Of a stretch of 64,000 nucleotides of DNA, positions 1 through 13,500 are shown one piece after another. The position numbers were made by a program, and so were the translations under genes. Numbering within the stretch: position 1 is the first letter of the stretch; each line of letters starts with the position of its first letter. The DNA is from Rhynochetos jubatus (Eukaryota; Chordata; Aves; Eurypygiformes; Rhynochetidae). Location of the stretch: assembly GCA_027574665.1 (NCBI GenBank), contig CM050654.1, positions 23,194,222 to 23,258,221 on the forward strand, read 5' to 3'. Below the pieces are notes generated by a model, which was not told the DNA's origin, ran no database searches, and was given only the letters and a program-made list of their open reading frames with translations.

Positions 1-3000
1 GCCAGTATCCGGGGAGGATTGCACTCTGTGGCCTGTCCCTTACAGCCGTGCTCACTGCAGAAGCCCAATCCCATTGGTCTGCACAGGTTTTGCTGCATTG
101 AGTTTGCCCAGCAAATCCGGTACTTCCGAGGGAGCCCTCCGTACCAGCAGAACACGCCGACAAGAAACGCAGGGTGCGACTGCCATCGTTTCCGTGCCGC
201 AGCAGGCACAACGCTTTCAGAACTGCTGGGGAGCAAAGGCCAGGAGCCCACCTGGCTGTCAGGCCACTCTCTGTGCCCAGAACCATCCCAAGAAGGGCAA
301 CTGCAGAAGAGCGTCACTGGCTCCATGAAATACTCTAACAGGTCAGGATTTGAAAACTGTTACTAAAAGTACATGTTTAGGAGTTAAGGGGAGACAAATC
401 TCTTTCTAAGGGTGTAAAACCAGTGTGCAGATAGTTTAAGGTCTGATGGTGAAGTTCTGGTGATTATTTCTGCATAAATATGATGGCCACCAGTATTTTT
501 TTTTCTGACAACTGCGCGAACTGCAATTTATGGGCCCTTATTTGGGTTATGTTGCCATTCGCCTTACAGTACTTTGTATAAACATCTAATCAGTGACTTG
601 TGAAAGAGATACTCTAGAACCCTCTTCATCTTGTGAAACATCTGCCTTAGATATGACCATCTTACTGCTGCAGTAGGTTCCCCATTCCAAACATAACCAT
701 ATTTCACTTATGTTTTCCCTTTTGAATATGTGTGATGTCTGCAGAACTAGTAAAATGAGAAACTGAAGTGAATCCAGCAAAGGAGTTTTTTAAACCAAGT
801 TTTTCAAAAGACAACTTCTATTTTGTTATGTATAGTGGTATTTACTGGTGAGTTAATATTTAAATTATAAATATCTTTGTTAAAGATTCAGTAGCTCTGT
901 CTTTGTAACCAAAGTACATTTTCTGTTTCTGTGTTCCTTAATCTTTCAACCATTATTGCAAGTAAGAATGCTATGGGGATGATGAGTGCCAACATCATTT
1001 ATTTGTGTTTAAGTTCCGGTGGGTCGACAGAAAGGCTGTACAGGTACGTGTAAAATGGAGGGCAAAGGTTTTCTGGAACTCCTCTGATCATTGTCAGTCT
1101 GTATGGTTCATCCACCTAAAGCACAACTTCAGCAGTACTTTTCAAAAGCAGCTGTTAAGTGGCTCTGTGTGAGCACAAACTACATTCAAACCATTACATT
1201 TAGATATTCCTAGTCCTCCGATTCAATGTATGATTAACAGCCATTGTTTCATTCCCTCAGTTTTTAAAACAGAACAAAACTGGTAAAAAGGATAACAGAA
1301 CTTGTAAATTTTTCAGGACTTTGTGTATGAAATTTTAATAGAGATTATGTAACTTAAAGCAGTGAAAAGTATTGTAGAAGCTGGCAATATGGGGTGGATG
1401 ATGCCAGGTATTGCAGAGAGAGGGAGAAGTCTTCTGCAGACGGTAGTTGAATGCTACCCTGGGGAACTGGTTTATCTGTGTGCTGCTGGCACCGATTTCT
1501 AGTGTAATGCCTGGCAAATTGCCAAGACTCCCATTTTCAGAGAGCAACTTGCTTTATTTATTTTATTTTTTTTCAGTTTCTGAGTGGATGAAATGAGAGT
1601 GCCTTATGTGTCTGCTTTAAAAAATACAGAGCAGTTACAGCTACAAATTTTCAGTGTCCATCTACAAAGTCTGCGAAGCTGCTGCTTAAAAAAGCTGATG
1701 TTCATCTAGTTTGATTGGAGCTTCAGAGGCAAAGTCTGTCCCACCTAGATTTCAGTTTCATGCTCCAAACCCTGGTTTTCCAGAAAAGAGACTCAGCCAG
1801 ACTGATTTAACATTTAAAAATACCAATAGTCTTCCTCCTGGCTAAGACACAGTAAACCGCAACATTAAAAATGCTTTTGAAACAAGTATCCTACTACCAT
1901 TCCAATCCAATGTTCCCATTGTACCATCCGTTGTAAGGACGCCTTAAGCGTCCTGATAACAAGAGAAACCTAGAGTGTGTAAAGCTCAACAGAGGAAGTC
2001 AGAACCAATACACATTGGAAATGGAAATGGGTTTGTTGTCAGTAGTAGGGGAGCAGATGCGTGAAAATGTTACAATTTCTTGGCAGAGCACTGGTTTTTT
2101 GCAACAGATGCACACACATATTGTAAGTACATTTCTGACACTTCTAAATGGCATTCCTTCCTTCTGGACACCCTAGGAAATGGATAGACATCTTCATAGC
2201 GATTTAGCAATGAAATGATTTCATCCACTATTTACAGACGTTTTGCCATGTAAATGTTACCACTGACATCATCGCAGACATATCGGTAGTAATGGAACTC
2301 GATGGCAGCTAATGCTCTTGTCAATATTGGCTCTCTGTTAACAAAATTAGGGAACCTGACCTTACTGTGGGAAGACAGGAGATGAAACAAAGGGGGTGGG
2401 GGAATGTTGTTGCGTGAGTATGTGTTAGCTAGACTCCATTGCTCCTGCTACAGTTCTGTCTTGCTTATATAAACCTGTTTTACTAGACAGTGCTAAAGAA
2501 GCTTTGTAATTCTGGTGACCTAATTACAATATTTTAACTGTTAGACTAGGAGGAAATTTCAACATTGCTTTAGGAAAACATCAATGTAGTATTAACACAT
2601 GCTTTAAGTTAGTCTCGCCTTATCAGCACGAAAATGAAAAGACAATTTAATAGCTTTTTCTCTCACTAAACTGTCCATAGGGTTTGCTCCCCTCCCAAAG
2701 CTGTTAGAAAGGCTCTTTTTTTTTTTTTTTAATATATTTACCTTTTGTATAAAATTCAGCTGTTAGGTAAGTCTGCCCTCTTATGGAGATTGAGGGCACA
2801 AAGTCTTGTTAAAGTTTTCAGGATTTTTTATGGGCTTAGTAGACATGGGGTTTTTTTACAAACCAACTTGTGGACAGTCAATAAGCTACAGTAGGTGGAC
2901 AGGTAATAAAACATGTAATTTAGAAAGTAGAAACTTTGAGTCTACTTAGAGTAGCACTTAGTTTCTTCATAGTACGCTCCTATGAACAACATTCTCTTTG

Positions 3001-6000
3001 GGGTAGTTTTGCCTTTGACTTCAACAACAATTAGATTTCTCTTTCAGTCACAGATAAAAATTGTGCAAGCACAATTTAAACTGATGGAGAGAAAAAATAG
3101 TCAACCTGGGGGGGAAAAAGATTTCAGAAATGTGAATAGCTGAGAAAAGACTTGATTTAAATAAGTAAATGTTTAAAAGCACCTAAACTCTGCCCACGTT
3201 CATTTTGAATATTAATTAATAACAATTGTGTAGGGTTGAAGTCAGAATACAGGCATATATTTCACACATGTAAAGTAGATCCAGCTTTATCTGTATTACT
3301 GTGTTTTCATGTTGGAAACTGAGATAAATGCTTACATTGGTGTGGTTGTGAAAGGGAGATTTTGGCAAACTATTTTATGAATAGAAATATTTTCTTCATT
3401 TCCTACTAAAAACTTAATTATTGTTAAAAATATATTTCTTTGTTTTCTTTCTACTTAAAAGTAATTTTTAAATGCCAATTAAAGTTCTATTAATATTTTT
3501 CAGCCATCCACAACTTTCAGGTGTTTCATATTCCGTCCTCACAGGTATAATGGGATATGCAGCAATGCAGAAGTGTTTTCATATGGACGTGTCAAGATAA
3601 TGTGACTGGAAAGATACATGCAAAATCCAAGTCATATCCAGGTGAGATCTGATGCTATAATGCAGGCCAAACGAATCTGTTGTGATTCAGAAATACGGTA
3701 TTAATGTTTCTTTTATTATTCCAAATTAAGCAGAATGGTTTAGATGTTAGTGTGCTAATGAATTGCTTAACCAAGGCTTAAACATCTTTAAACACCTGTA
3801 TTCACTGGTACCATTGAAAGTAAGCTTGTATCTTTTTAATATCTCAAGATCTAAATAGCTTCTGGCCAGGAGTAAAAGGAATTGCCTGAGGAGCTCTTTG
3901 AACCACCATGGTTGTTATTTTTTCGTTGCTTATCCCTGTGTAACACATTTACCTCTGGCTTAATAATAAGGGAAACGGCGGCAGTTGGAGTTACTCTGAC
4001 AAACAAACGCAGTTTTAGTGAGACCATTTGTGGAAAACAGTTCTACCGCCCCCACAGCTGAAAGAGTTAACAAACTGGGAAGGGGAAGAAATTGATAGAA
4101 CAAATGATTTCAAATCTGGAAAATACGTGTGATGGTAAGTGGCTAAAGAGCTGTCTGCCGAGCTTGTGTAAAAGAACTGGCTGGTCTATAGGTGTTTCAG
4201 ATTACTGGTGATAATCGCAGTCTTTAAATCACTGTGGAAGTGCGAGTTACAGCACTTCTACAAAATACATTTTTCTGTCTGCTTCACCTTTTCTGGTATT
4301 TATAAAGAAGTGGCAAAAAAAAATGTGTTTCTGATAATCAAATGTTGCAAGAGTCAAACAATCCAAAGAGATTTTGCTCTAAATCCTTTATTTGATCTCT
4401 CTATGGTGTTGGCTTAGTCACACATATTGAGACAAAAAAAGCAATACGAAGGGTGATTTAGAAATAATTATTTTTGTTAAGACTTCTTGTAGTCAACAAG
4501 GAGTGGAATTCAACCTTCTGTAAATGTATTTGTGGATGAAAATTCACTAAAATAAGAGAAGAAAACCCACTATGCATGTCTTCAGCAAGAAGTAGCAGGC
4601 CACTGTCGGCAGGCTGTTGAAAGAAGGTGAAAGAGTAAAAGCGGTACTTAATTCCCTCAATCCAGCTCACTGCCTTGAAGCAGTGCTTTCTGTATAGTCT
4701 CTGAGCCCAGGGAGACCTTTCAGATACTGCTTCTAGGTTGCTTTGCACAGCAAGAAATTATTTTTTACTTAAACCGGAACGGCTGGACTGTAGGAAAAGG
4801 TTTAACTGCAAACCTTGGCTGTTGTTTACTTTTCCAGGATTTTTTAAAGTTACATAATTTCGTATTATAGTTCATTAGTAGGTTTTGAATGAACTTAGTA
4901 GCTCAGTGGTAATAGTCCACTAGTTCTGCGGCACAAGCTGATGGCAGACATACTGTGTAAGAGCAGGGGAATTGGAGAGCCAGCAAAACGTTACCTTGGG
5001 CAATTAGTAAGCAGTTTGATGCACCAGCACTTCAGAATCAGCTGAAGCTAGAACTGTGGTTCATAGGGCTACTGCCACAGTGTCTCACGACATGGTACTT
5101 TTGGCTTTCCTACTATTTATTTGCATACTGCATATTTTGGCATGCATATTTTCTATCCTCATACTGATTCATACCATTAAAAACCATCTTGCATTGAATT
5201 TGATGTTGAATTCTTAGACCCCTGTCATGGCAGAATGAGTTCACACACGTGACAATTCTCCTGTAGGGTGTCATCTGATTGGCTTATCTTAAAATACAGG
5301 GGGAGCTACAGTAAAGAAAAGCCAGGTAGACAATGTAATGCCAGAAAGAAACACCTAACTGGACAGGGTAAGTAATGAAGTCTGACGGTGCAACTTCTAA
5401 AGAAAAATGACAACTATTGAATCAGAGGAAGGGAACATTAATATAAGTACATGTTAAAAAAAGGCCCATAAAAATTGTTTCTGAATGTTGACAGGCACTG
5501 GGGAGTTGCTGATCCTGACTTAGTGCAGAGACACAAGTGAAGCAGCTCCTGAGACAGCAATATTTCGTGACTGACAGGAACAAGGATTGCTGGAGAAGAA
5601 AATCAGATCATTTTAGTTTCACATATATCCAGTCCGTGTGAGGAAACTGTCACATGAATACAAACACTGTGACTTTAACATGGTCCAATGCCAAGCTGGA
5701 AATACGACGCAAGAGGCTAGACTTTCTGAAGCCAATTATCGACCCTCTCCTTGCTAATCATGTCCATGAATGAAAAGTTAGCACAGTAATGCATTGTATG
5801 GCATAATCTTATTTGGCAGGAAGCGTGGGCAGAGGGTAAGTCTGTTCTGTTCTTCAGAATGAAGCACAAAAGTAGATGAGGAACTAAAGGACAAAATGGG
5901 TCAAAAATTCTTTCTTAGCTTGTGGAGAAAAGATGCTGGTAACAAACAAACTGTAATGATTTCCATTCCATTAATACTTAGTTCCGTTTGGTTCATTTAC

Positions 6001-7600
6001 ATCCAGATAAGTACTAGACATTTTTCTTCCAATATGTTTATATTCAGCAAACATTTGTATCCATGCTTTACGTCCCTCATGCTGTACATAACGTAATCTG
6101 TGTGTTGCCATACGGATAGGATTAATGTGGTTATAAATAGTGCGATCACTGTGTTTCTTCAGGTGGCAACGCAGCGGTTAAGAAACGCACTGATTACGAA
6201 GCTATATCCACTGCAAACACTGAGTGGTGCTACGATATCAACTATGGCAATTGACTCCATCTCCCCTGGAAACAGGTTCTACAATCTGATAACCCCCATC
6301 ACTTTTCACTTATTAATTAGGTATTACAGTTATGATCCTATTATTTGTATTAAGTAGTAATAATGGCTTTATTATTATTATTATGGGGCATGACTAAGAC
6401 TTTGTCTGCGTGAAAACAGGGACCACATAAGTAAATTAGCTGTAGTCTGTACTCACTGTGCGACCCTAGCACTGAGTAATGGGAGCTTAGTAATGAATCC
6501 AGATCCCGCTGCAGTAGATGTTTAATATAAAGAGATGAAAAACCTCACAGCTGTGTGGGGACACTTTTGGTTGACCCATTTCAATTTAATATGACAAATT
6601 ACTTATTTAATATTAATTCAGCATTCTGTGTCATAAGGAAATCTCTTGATTGTACAATGCATGGTAATTTTTAAAAGCATTGTCGTTATTGGCCAACCAC
6701 ATAGTCATCATTGTCTGGAATATCACAGGCTGGTTGTGTCCTGGATGCAAACATGACTATTCTAGCAGCACTGGATACTGAAACGTGACAGACGGGAATG
6801 TAGTCAAGGCATTCAGAAAGCTAATGCAGATCAGCACAAAAATGTCAAAATGATGAGGAAAAGAAAAAAAATTGGAAACAACAGAACATAGTACAAAGGG
6901 GGAAAAACCTCTTATTTGGGCTGTGTTTTGAAAGAAAAGGAGAACAAATGAAAATTCTCCCTCTGTGTCTGATCCCTTTCAGTTAAACATTCAACTTTAA
7001 GTGCATACAGAAATGTAAAGGGTTTCATTTGTAGTCACCCAAGTCAGGTAACCCTTGTCTCCTGTGCTGTATTACTGCTGCTTAGAATACTTGTTTGGAG
7101 GAACCAGACTGCAGCTATCAAGTACGGTTACTCTCCTGCAGGGAATAAGTGTCACTTAATTTTTATAGTTTATTGAGAATGAAGAGAAAACCAGACAGAA
7201 CCAAGAAGCTGGTTTCTGGCAGCCAGACAGGACAATATGGGTGCTGTTGCATGCAGGCACCACCGGCTGGGACTGGGATCAAACCTGACCCAACTCGGGG
7301 AAACAAGTGTGCTGCAGAAACATGTGACCCCTCATCTCTGCTAAAATGATGAAAGTGGAGAGAAAAACGCCCTTTTAGCACCGCTTCCTCCTGCCCAGGT
7401 ATGCTGGTGCTGCACCGGGAAAAGTGACAGATTTGGGGCAAAAAGATGTGGGCGCAGGAGAGAGATCTCGTGGGAACATTTTCAAATTTATGCTTGTGGG
7501 TTTTGTTAATGCACTTTCCTCAGTCCTAAAGAAGGTGAAGATTTATTTCTAAAGATAAAGAATTCCTATTACTTGGATTACTATTCTGTTGTGACGGGTG
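1..7600. other. Upstream intergenic region, no gene recognised
   Basis: This is mostly AT-rich unique-looking DNA. The first ~340 bases are richer in GC and hold two overlapping open frames (19-366 and 74-328), but neither translation resembles a known protein and there is no clear splice context. A short ATT-type microsatellite sits near 6370-6385. I see no transposon, RNA gene or conserved exon. The region could hold distal regulatory elements of the channel gene downstream or belong to an unseen neighbour. Confidence 0.6.
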
Positions 7601-7619
7601 TATGGTGAATTTCCATGCT

Positions 7620-8300
7620 CCGGCACCCCCAGTGCCCCGGCTGCGCTCCGAGGCAGCAGGGTTCAACACCTCTCCCGTGCCTACAGATGTGACGAGGTTA
7701 TGCAGCCCCCAGACCCAGACGTTCCCGAATGGGGAACCGGTGCAGGCAGCGCGCCAGGCCAAGCGGGGGGCCTTCAGGACACGAAGCACTGACGGTGACA
7801 GTGCGGCGGCCGGGCCCCGCTGCGGCTCCCGCGGGTCGCCCAGCAGCAGCCGCCGTCGCGGCCCGGGCGGTGGCGAGGAGGGCGGCAGGCGGGGTGCCCG
7901 CAGGAAACGCGCTCTCCAGCCGGCAAATTTCTACCCGGCCGCCTCCCGGCAGCCGCATCCCCCCCGGCGCCGCCGAGCGCTACTCCTCCGCCCGGCGCTC
8001 CCAGCGGGCAGCCCCCGCCCCGGGGCACCGGCCCGCTCCCCTCTGGGCCGCCCGGCCGCCCCCTCTCCCTTCGCCGCGGCGCTGCGCCACGGCCCGGCCG
8101 CGCCCTCCGGCCCCGCCCGGCCCCGCCCGGCCCGCGGTGTCCGCGAGGGGGCGCTGCGGCGGCGCCGGGCGCGACTCCCCGGCGGCGGTGGCTGCAGCGC
8201 GGGGCGGGGGGACGCGGCGGAGACGGCCCCGGCGGCTGCGAGACGGCGGCCGCCCGGCAGCGCGGAGACAGCCCCTACCTGTGGCATGGGAGAAGTGAGT
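7620..8300. promoter_or_regulatory. SCN9A: CpG island, putative promoter of the sodium channel gene
   Basis: An abrupt switch from AT-rich flanks to about 700 bases very rich in C and G, with dense CpG dinucleotides, strongest at 7790-8290. It has GC-box-like strings: a repeated CCCCGCCCGG near 8112-8130 and GGGGCGGGGG near 8200. No TATA box is evident. It is the only CpG island in the window and lies 22.6 kb upstream of the start codon on the same strand. Sodium channel genes commonly have distant non-coding first exons, so promoter function is a reasonable inference. It could also be bidirectional or serve a non-coding RNA. Long open frames crossing it on both strands are a by-product of GC richness. 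Confidence 0.65.
8150..8294 (+). other. SCN9A: Putative non-coding first exon (5' UTR), start unknown
   Basis: The 3' edge of the CpG island ends in a purine-rich stretch followed by a strong donor (GAA then GTGAGT, gt at 8295). Base composition drops just after it, as is typical for a CpG-island first exon. The transcription start cannot be read from the sequence, so the left edge is nominal. Joining this donor to the acceptor at 30878-30879 gives a 5' UTR leading to the first coding exon. Extra non-coding exons in between cannot be excluded. Confidence 0.4.
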
Positions 8301-10492
8301 ATTTTCTTCCCTCCGTCTTGTTTGCGGGGTTCTGCCCGGACTTTGCTGTGAGCTGCCGCTCGCCAGTCCCTCTGCCCGCCTGGCCTCGCCCTGCAGGACG
8401 GCTGGAGCTCTGGGTAACAACGAGTGGTGTATTCTGTTCATTCCCTTGTCTTTTAGTGCTTCTCTCTTCTCCTTCACTGGGTGTTTGGCTTTTCCTTTTC
8501 TTTCTTATTTTTTTTTTTTGACCGGCATTAACATTTCGGGACCTGTTTTACCGGCAAATCTCAGGTTCTCCTAGTCTCCAGCTTCTTAAATTCTGCCCTG
8601 TACACCCGTCGAGGAAAGGAAATTGAGCTCACACCAGGCTACGTCTGAGGTCCTACTTGGTATCTCTGGGGCAACAGAGAAAGCGTATTCTCCTTCATTT
8701 GCCAGGGAAGATAGTTTGCAGCTGTGGAGGTGGGGCAGGGTGAGCTCCAGATGCAGGGTTTTCCCCTGTGCCATCATGTCCCCTTGGTTGCTAAGCAGTG
8801 GTGACCACATCTGTAGAAAGATGGAAGAGGCACACAGGGGGGAGAGAGCAACAGGAAAAGCTAGGGAGAACAGCATGTTCTTATCGTGGGCGGCCTTATC
8901 TGCTGGGTATTTGTGTAGAAAATAACCCCCCCATGCTTTAATCATTCTTATGCGACCCGTAACCTTAACTCTGAACTTCTCGCATCCTGTCTTGTACTCC
9001 AGGGAGAGCAAAGCTGTTTTGTTTATCCAAATTGGTTTCTCCTTACTTTTATACGAAGAGTTGTAATATACAAAAGTGCACTTTCTGCTTTCCGCGTGAG
9101 TGATGCTGCTTCAATCTCAAAAAGATCTTGTTAAGAAAATTAATGATGGGAGCAACCCTTATAGAAAAGTACATGGTTGATTTATGAGAAGTCATGTAGT
9201 GGGAAGGTTTTCATCAAGCAAATTAATGTCAGTACACGTTTCCCCTACTTACGTAAATTCAGATTTTGCTGTTTAACTTGGGGACTCCAATCTCTAGAAT
9301 ATTTCTTTGTTAGCAGAATATCTCATTGTTTCTGGAATATATTAAAAAGGCTTCTAATTTGAGTGGGATGCAAAAAGCAACATTAATTAGTAGAAGGGAT
9401 TTTTTGTCTCTTTCCCCGGTTGAACTTGTTCTAGAGCCAATACATGTGTGGGAGTTAACAACAAAATCTCCCAAACCCTTAGTGTTTCAAGAGATGAATT
9501 ACTGTAACGACGTGTTCACTGTTGGATGCGTAGCACCACGGCTCTGTTAAGGTGTGCATTTTCATAGGGAACGAACGGCAGTTCTGACACTGCCTTTTTC
9601 GTCTCAGTGGTGTGTGTGTGAGGAAGTGTCTTCTAGCTTCTAAATGGACTGAAAATTTACCGTTGGTTAGAATCTGATCCGTCGCTACATCGTCGTCATT
9701 TGCCCAACACAGCTGTTGCGGGAAAGTGGGGGGAATCCATCGTGTGGGTTGGCTCTGATCTCTGTGTGAGAAACACAGCAGCTCCTTGGCCGGTGCTGGT
9801 GGAAGAGGGTGTGTCTGGGTGGGAAGGCAGTGCTCTGTTGTACGTGCTGCACGCTGAGGTTCGGGGCAGTCAGAGTGTGCACAGCAGGCTGCAGGGTTTG
9901 CCAAGGGCCACTTTGACCGTCAGCCTATCCAAGGGATTTAAGCCTTCACCCGCACTCCATCCCTGTCACCTTCCTGTGGTAGGGATGCAAGAGGATAGTT
10001 TCATCTTTGCTCTTGGTTGTTTTTCTTTCTTACATATTTTTAAAAATACTGTGTTTTTTAAATGGTTTTCTAAAGGTGTATTTAGCTGAAGTTTATAGGA
10101 ACACAGACTTGATGAAAAGACAAGATTAGCATAAATCTTTGGCGTTGATAGGTACTTCTATGTTATTCCTAAGAGATGCAAAAGCAAGCATTGCCCCTTT
10201 CATGTTTAAAACATTATTCAGTGTTTGCAGCTTAAATTCAACAGAGAGAAATGGAAATGAGTGAAATGGATTGTTGATTTAAAATTACACACATTAAAAG
10301 AAATACAACGTGTGGATAAATGTTATGAGATGGAAACAAATTCCCAGGATTTTAAATAGATTTTGTTAATCTAAGGATTTATTACCAGCAGTACGATATT
10401 GATATGGACAGTGTTTGCCTTCAGTAGTTTACTTTAAAACTCATTTGTCTTGTTTGAGGCAAAGATGAAACTTTGAGGTAATGTGAAAAAAC

Positions 10493-10582
10493 AATCATAG
10501 AATGGTTTGGGTTGGAAGGGACCTTAAAGATCATCTAGTTCCACCCCCCCTGCCATGGGCAGGGACACCTTCCACTGGAAGG
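10493..10582 (-). repeat. CR1 LINE 3' end fragment
   Basis: The sequence begins with AATCATAGAATGG followed by GGTTGGAAGGGACCTT, which is the reverse complement of the characteristic 3' terminus of the avian CR1 retrotransposon. Only about 90 bases remain, so it is a severely 5'-truncated insertion in the minus orientation. It is a good marker of bird (or at least sauropsid) DNA. Confidence 0.88.
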
Positions 10583-13500
10583 TTTGTTTTGCTTTGTTTT
10601 TCTTCATATAGGCAAATCTAATTTATTGTTAATAAGTACTTACTACTAATAAGAAGTAACAGCATGTACAAGACATTTCACCTTATTGCAGTCCAAGGAA
10701 ACTTACCATCCCTGGATCCAATTCTTTAAGCACATAATGGCCTCATTTGATTTTTATACAGAGCCACTAAGTTGGATGCCGTCTGCAGCATGTTGTTTGG
10801 GACTGCGTGTGTGCATATAATCCAGAACTCGTGGAGAGAAGGCTGGTATAATTTAATCTTTAAAGCAGACTTTTCCCTCCTGTTGAAATAAATTGTGAAC
10901 TCAGCCCAGGACAAGGATGTATTTGTCAATAACAATCACGAATGTCAAGGTCCTTAGAGAGAACTGAGTCACTTTCAGCACTGAGGGGTTGTGCCGGTTA
11001 AAGCACTTCTGTCCAAAGCACGTTGTTCTGTTACCAAGGAAGATTTCCCATTAATCATCTGATTCCTCTTGTTAAGGTTTTTGTCACTGTTAACTGGTTG
11101 ATTTCCAGACAGGAGATAAACCCTTTCTCACATTTGTAAATGCAGGTTGCATTTGCCCATGTGATGTCATAAGTTCAGTATCAATGAAGTCCACTGCAGA
11201 AATCCACTGTAGGAATTCCGTAACAAAGCGGAAGTTTAAAAGAAAAATTAAACTGTTTTGTACACTTGTTGCATTCAGGGACAAAAAGCCACAACAGAAA
11301 TTGGAATATATTTTCTTATGTGAGCAGATGAGTTTAGTACAGTTATTGCTATGGAAGTCCTGTCAAGTTCTTTGTCAAGGCTAGACTCTTTGAAAGTCAT
11401 GCCATGAAATTTTCTTGCCTGGAGTTCAACAGGTGGAGTAAGGGAGACCAACGATGCTCCCGGAAGCCTCTTTGAGAGTATGCACTTTTGTGACATGTTT
11501 GTGACAGAGAGAAATGGGAGTCGCTCCTGTACCTACACGTTTAGTTGATCCTCTTGGGTTATTATTCTGTTGACAAGATTATTGGCGTATAGATCTAGTT
11601 TATGTTTCTTTTAGCCGGAAATGCTATCTTTCTCCAATGGTGCACTTGCAGAATCATTATCCAATGCTATCCTGAATTTTTGGACATAAAATTCTTGTTT
11701 AAAATTCCCATATCCTAGACAGAGTGGCCTGAGTAGCCAAGAGACATAAAGTGTCCCTCTGTGCCTTTGCAGTGTTACCCACTTCTGCAGGCGGGCTGGA
11801 ACACACACTCTTTAGCAGCTGTTCCTTGTAGCCAGCCGGCAGTGCTGGAGTGCCACAGGGGCTGATGCTGTGCCCAGGGTATGAAGATCTGATGCCATTT
11901 ATGCTGCATCTAAAGCAGCAGCAGCAGGCAGGCTGTCTCTAGTTTTGTTCTGTCTTGTGGCTATTCCTGAGAGATCGCCAAGTCCTGCTGCCTGAGTTCC
12001 TGGAAAAAGCTCTGCAAGCCCCTTGCATTTAACTCACTCTTTGGCTTTGTGTCTGGATGACTGTGGTCTGCTGTACAGCTTATTCTGGCATGAAAATGAG
12101 TAGATATTATGGTGACAAGATATTATGGAGGAAGAATAACCAAATAGCAAACACAATCTTGAAACCCACTTTGATCTCATTTTACGGTGCATACAACTTT
12201 ACAATACCTTTATGGATACTGATTTACCTTGCTACGATGTTGTTGACAAGGTGTTTTTTGTGCCTTAAGTATGCAATGTGAAATCCTACTGTGTTCATTC
12301 TTGTGAGCACCTGTGTATCTACAGGTTTCCTTAATGTATGGTGTACCTCTATTTACAATGTTTACAACATCCTGGGGAAGTGTTTTGCCCAAATACTTTT
12401 ACAGTGTATAAATAACTTCTAGGTCAGTGGATAGGCTATAACGGATTGTATAGAGGCTGCATCTTCCCCTTCCTATTGCATTTGCTGCATTTCTCTTCTT
12501 TCCACTAGTGATTCTTGACTTTCACACCTCACCTTTCTTCCCATAGCCACCCTTGTGTTTCCACCTTTCCATTCTGCCTTACTGTCAGGCCGCTGCCTCC
12601 ACCCGCTGCGGATTGCCCTCCCAGGTTAGACTCAGCTGTGCAGCTCTCTGGCCGTTTAACTGCATGGGTAGAGGAAATGTTTGATATTTGATCTGATAGC
12701 AGCCAGGGAGGAGCTTTCTGTTTCTAGTACCCAAATGCTTAATTAATGTGTGTATATTTCTTGGCCATCTGGCTTGATCAACTAGCATGCAAATACTTCA
12801 TGATAGTGAGAAGTGTGCCTTCTGAGCAGTGGGGATGAAGGAACTTCATATTTGGAGTCATCTCGTGTTAAGGGTGCCATGAAGGTGACTGCCTTCAGTA
12901 CCAATCCATCAGAATGTGAGTGATCTTCATTTAAAATACAGACCTCAGGTTCAGCACATTTGGAGGGATCTTGTCCAGGAATAGAGCCACTGATTGGGTA
13001 GGAGACACCAATTTTTATGGTGTAATCTAGTTTTCCTTCGCTCCTATCCCAGTAAAAATAAAACCCTTTTTCTGTTACCGTACTTCTGACCTGGAACCTG
13101 TACTCCAGCCTTTGTGTAGAGCAGTGATGGGCTGTGTTGAACTTCTGTTGATTTCATGGTTTGTCTTAGAGGATATAAGCCTTCATGACCTCTTCCTGCA
13201 GTCAGTCCTGCCACTGCTGGATTCAAAATTCTTGGTCAACACAGCCTGTATTTCTCCTGTAGACTGTGCAGGACATTTGAAAGGACGTAACTACATGACA
13301 TGGTGGACCATTGCCACTTTATGCTACATTAAGAAAAATATGTTAATTGACTTGCACTTGGATTCAATAATAGATCCTAATTCTCAGAATTATTTTTCTG
13401 TTTGTAGGCTGATGTATTTTTAAGAAGGGTTTACTGTATTTCTCCATGTTAAAAAGAGTTTACAGCTCTCTTTGCAAAAAAGACAGCTTATTCTCCAGTT

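Noticed and set aside
19-366. Open frame of 115 codons at the left edge, possibly an exon of an upstream gene
   Set aside because: The translation is not recognised, no supporting splice signals are evident, and an overlapping frame is equally open.
7602-8351. Open frame of 249 codons across the CpG island, with several others on both strands
   Set aside because: All six frames are open because stop codons are rare in GC-rich sequence. The translations are Pro/Ala/Arg/Gly-rich low complexity with no recognisable domain.
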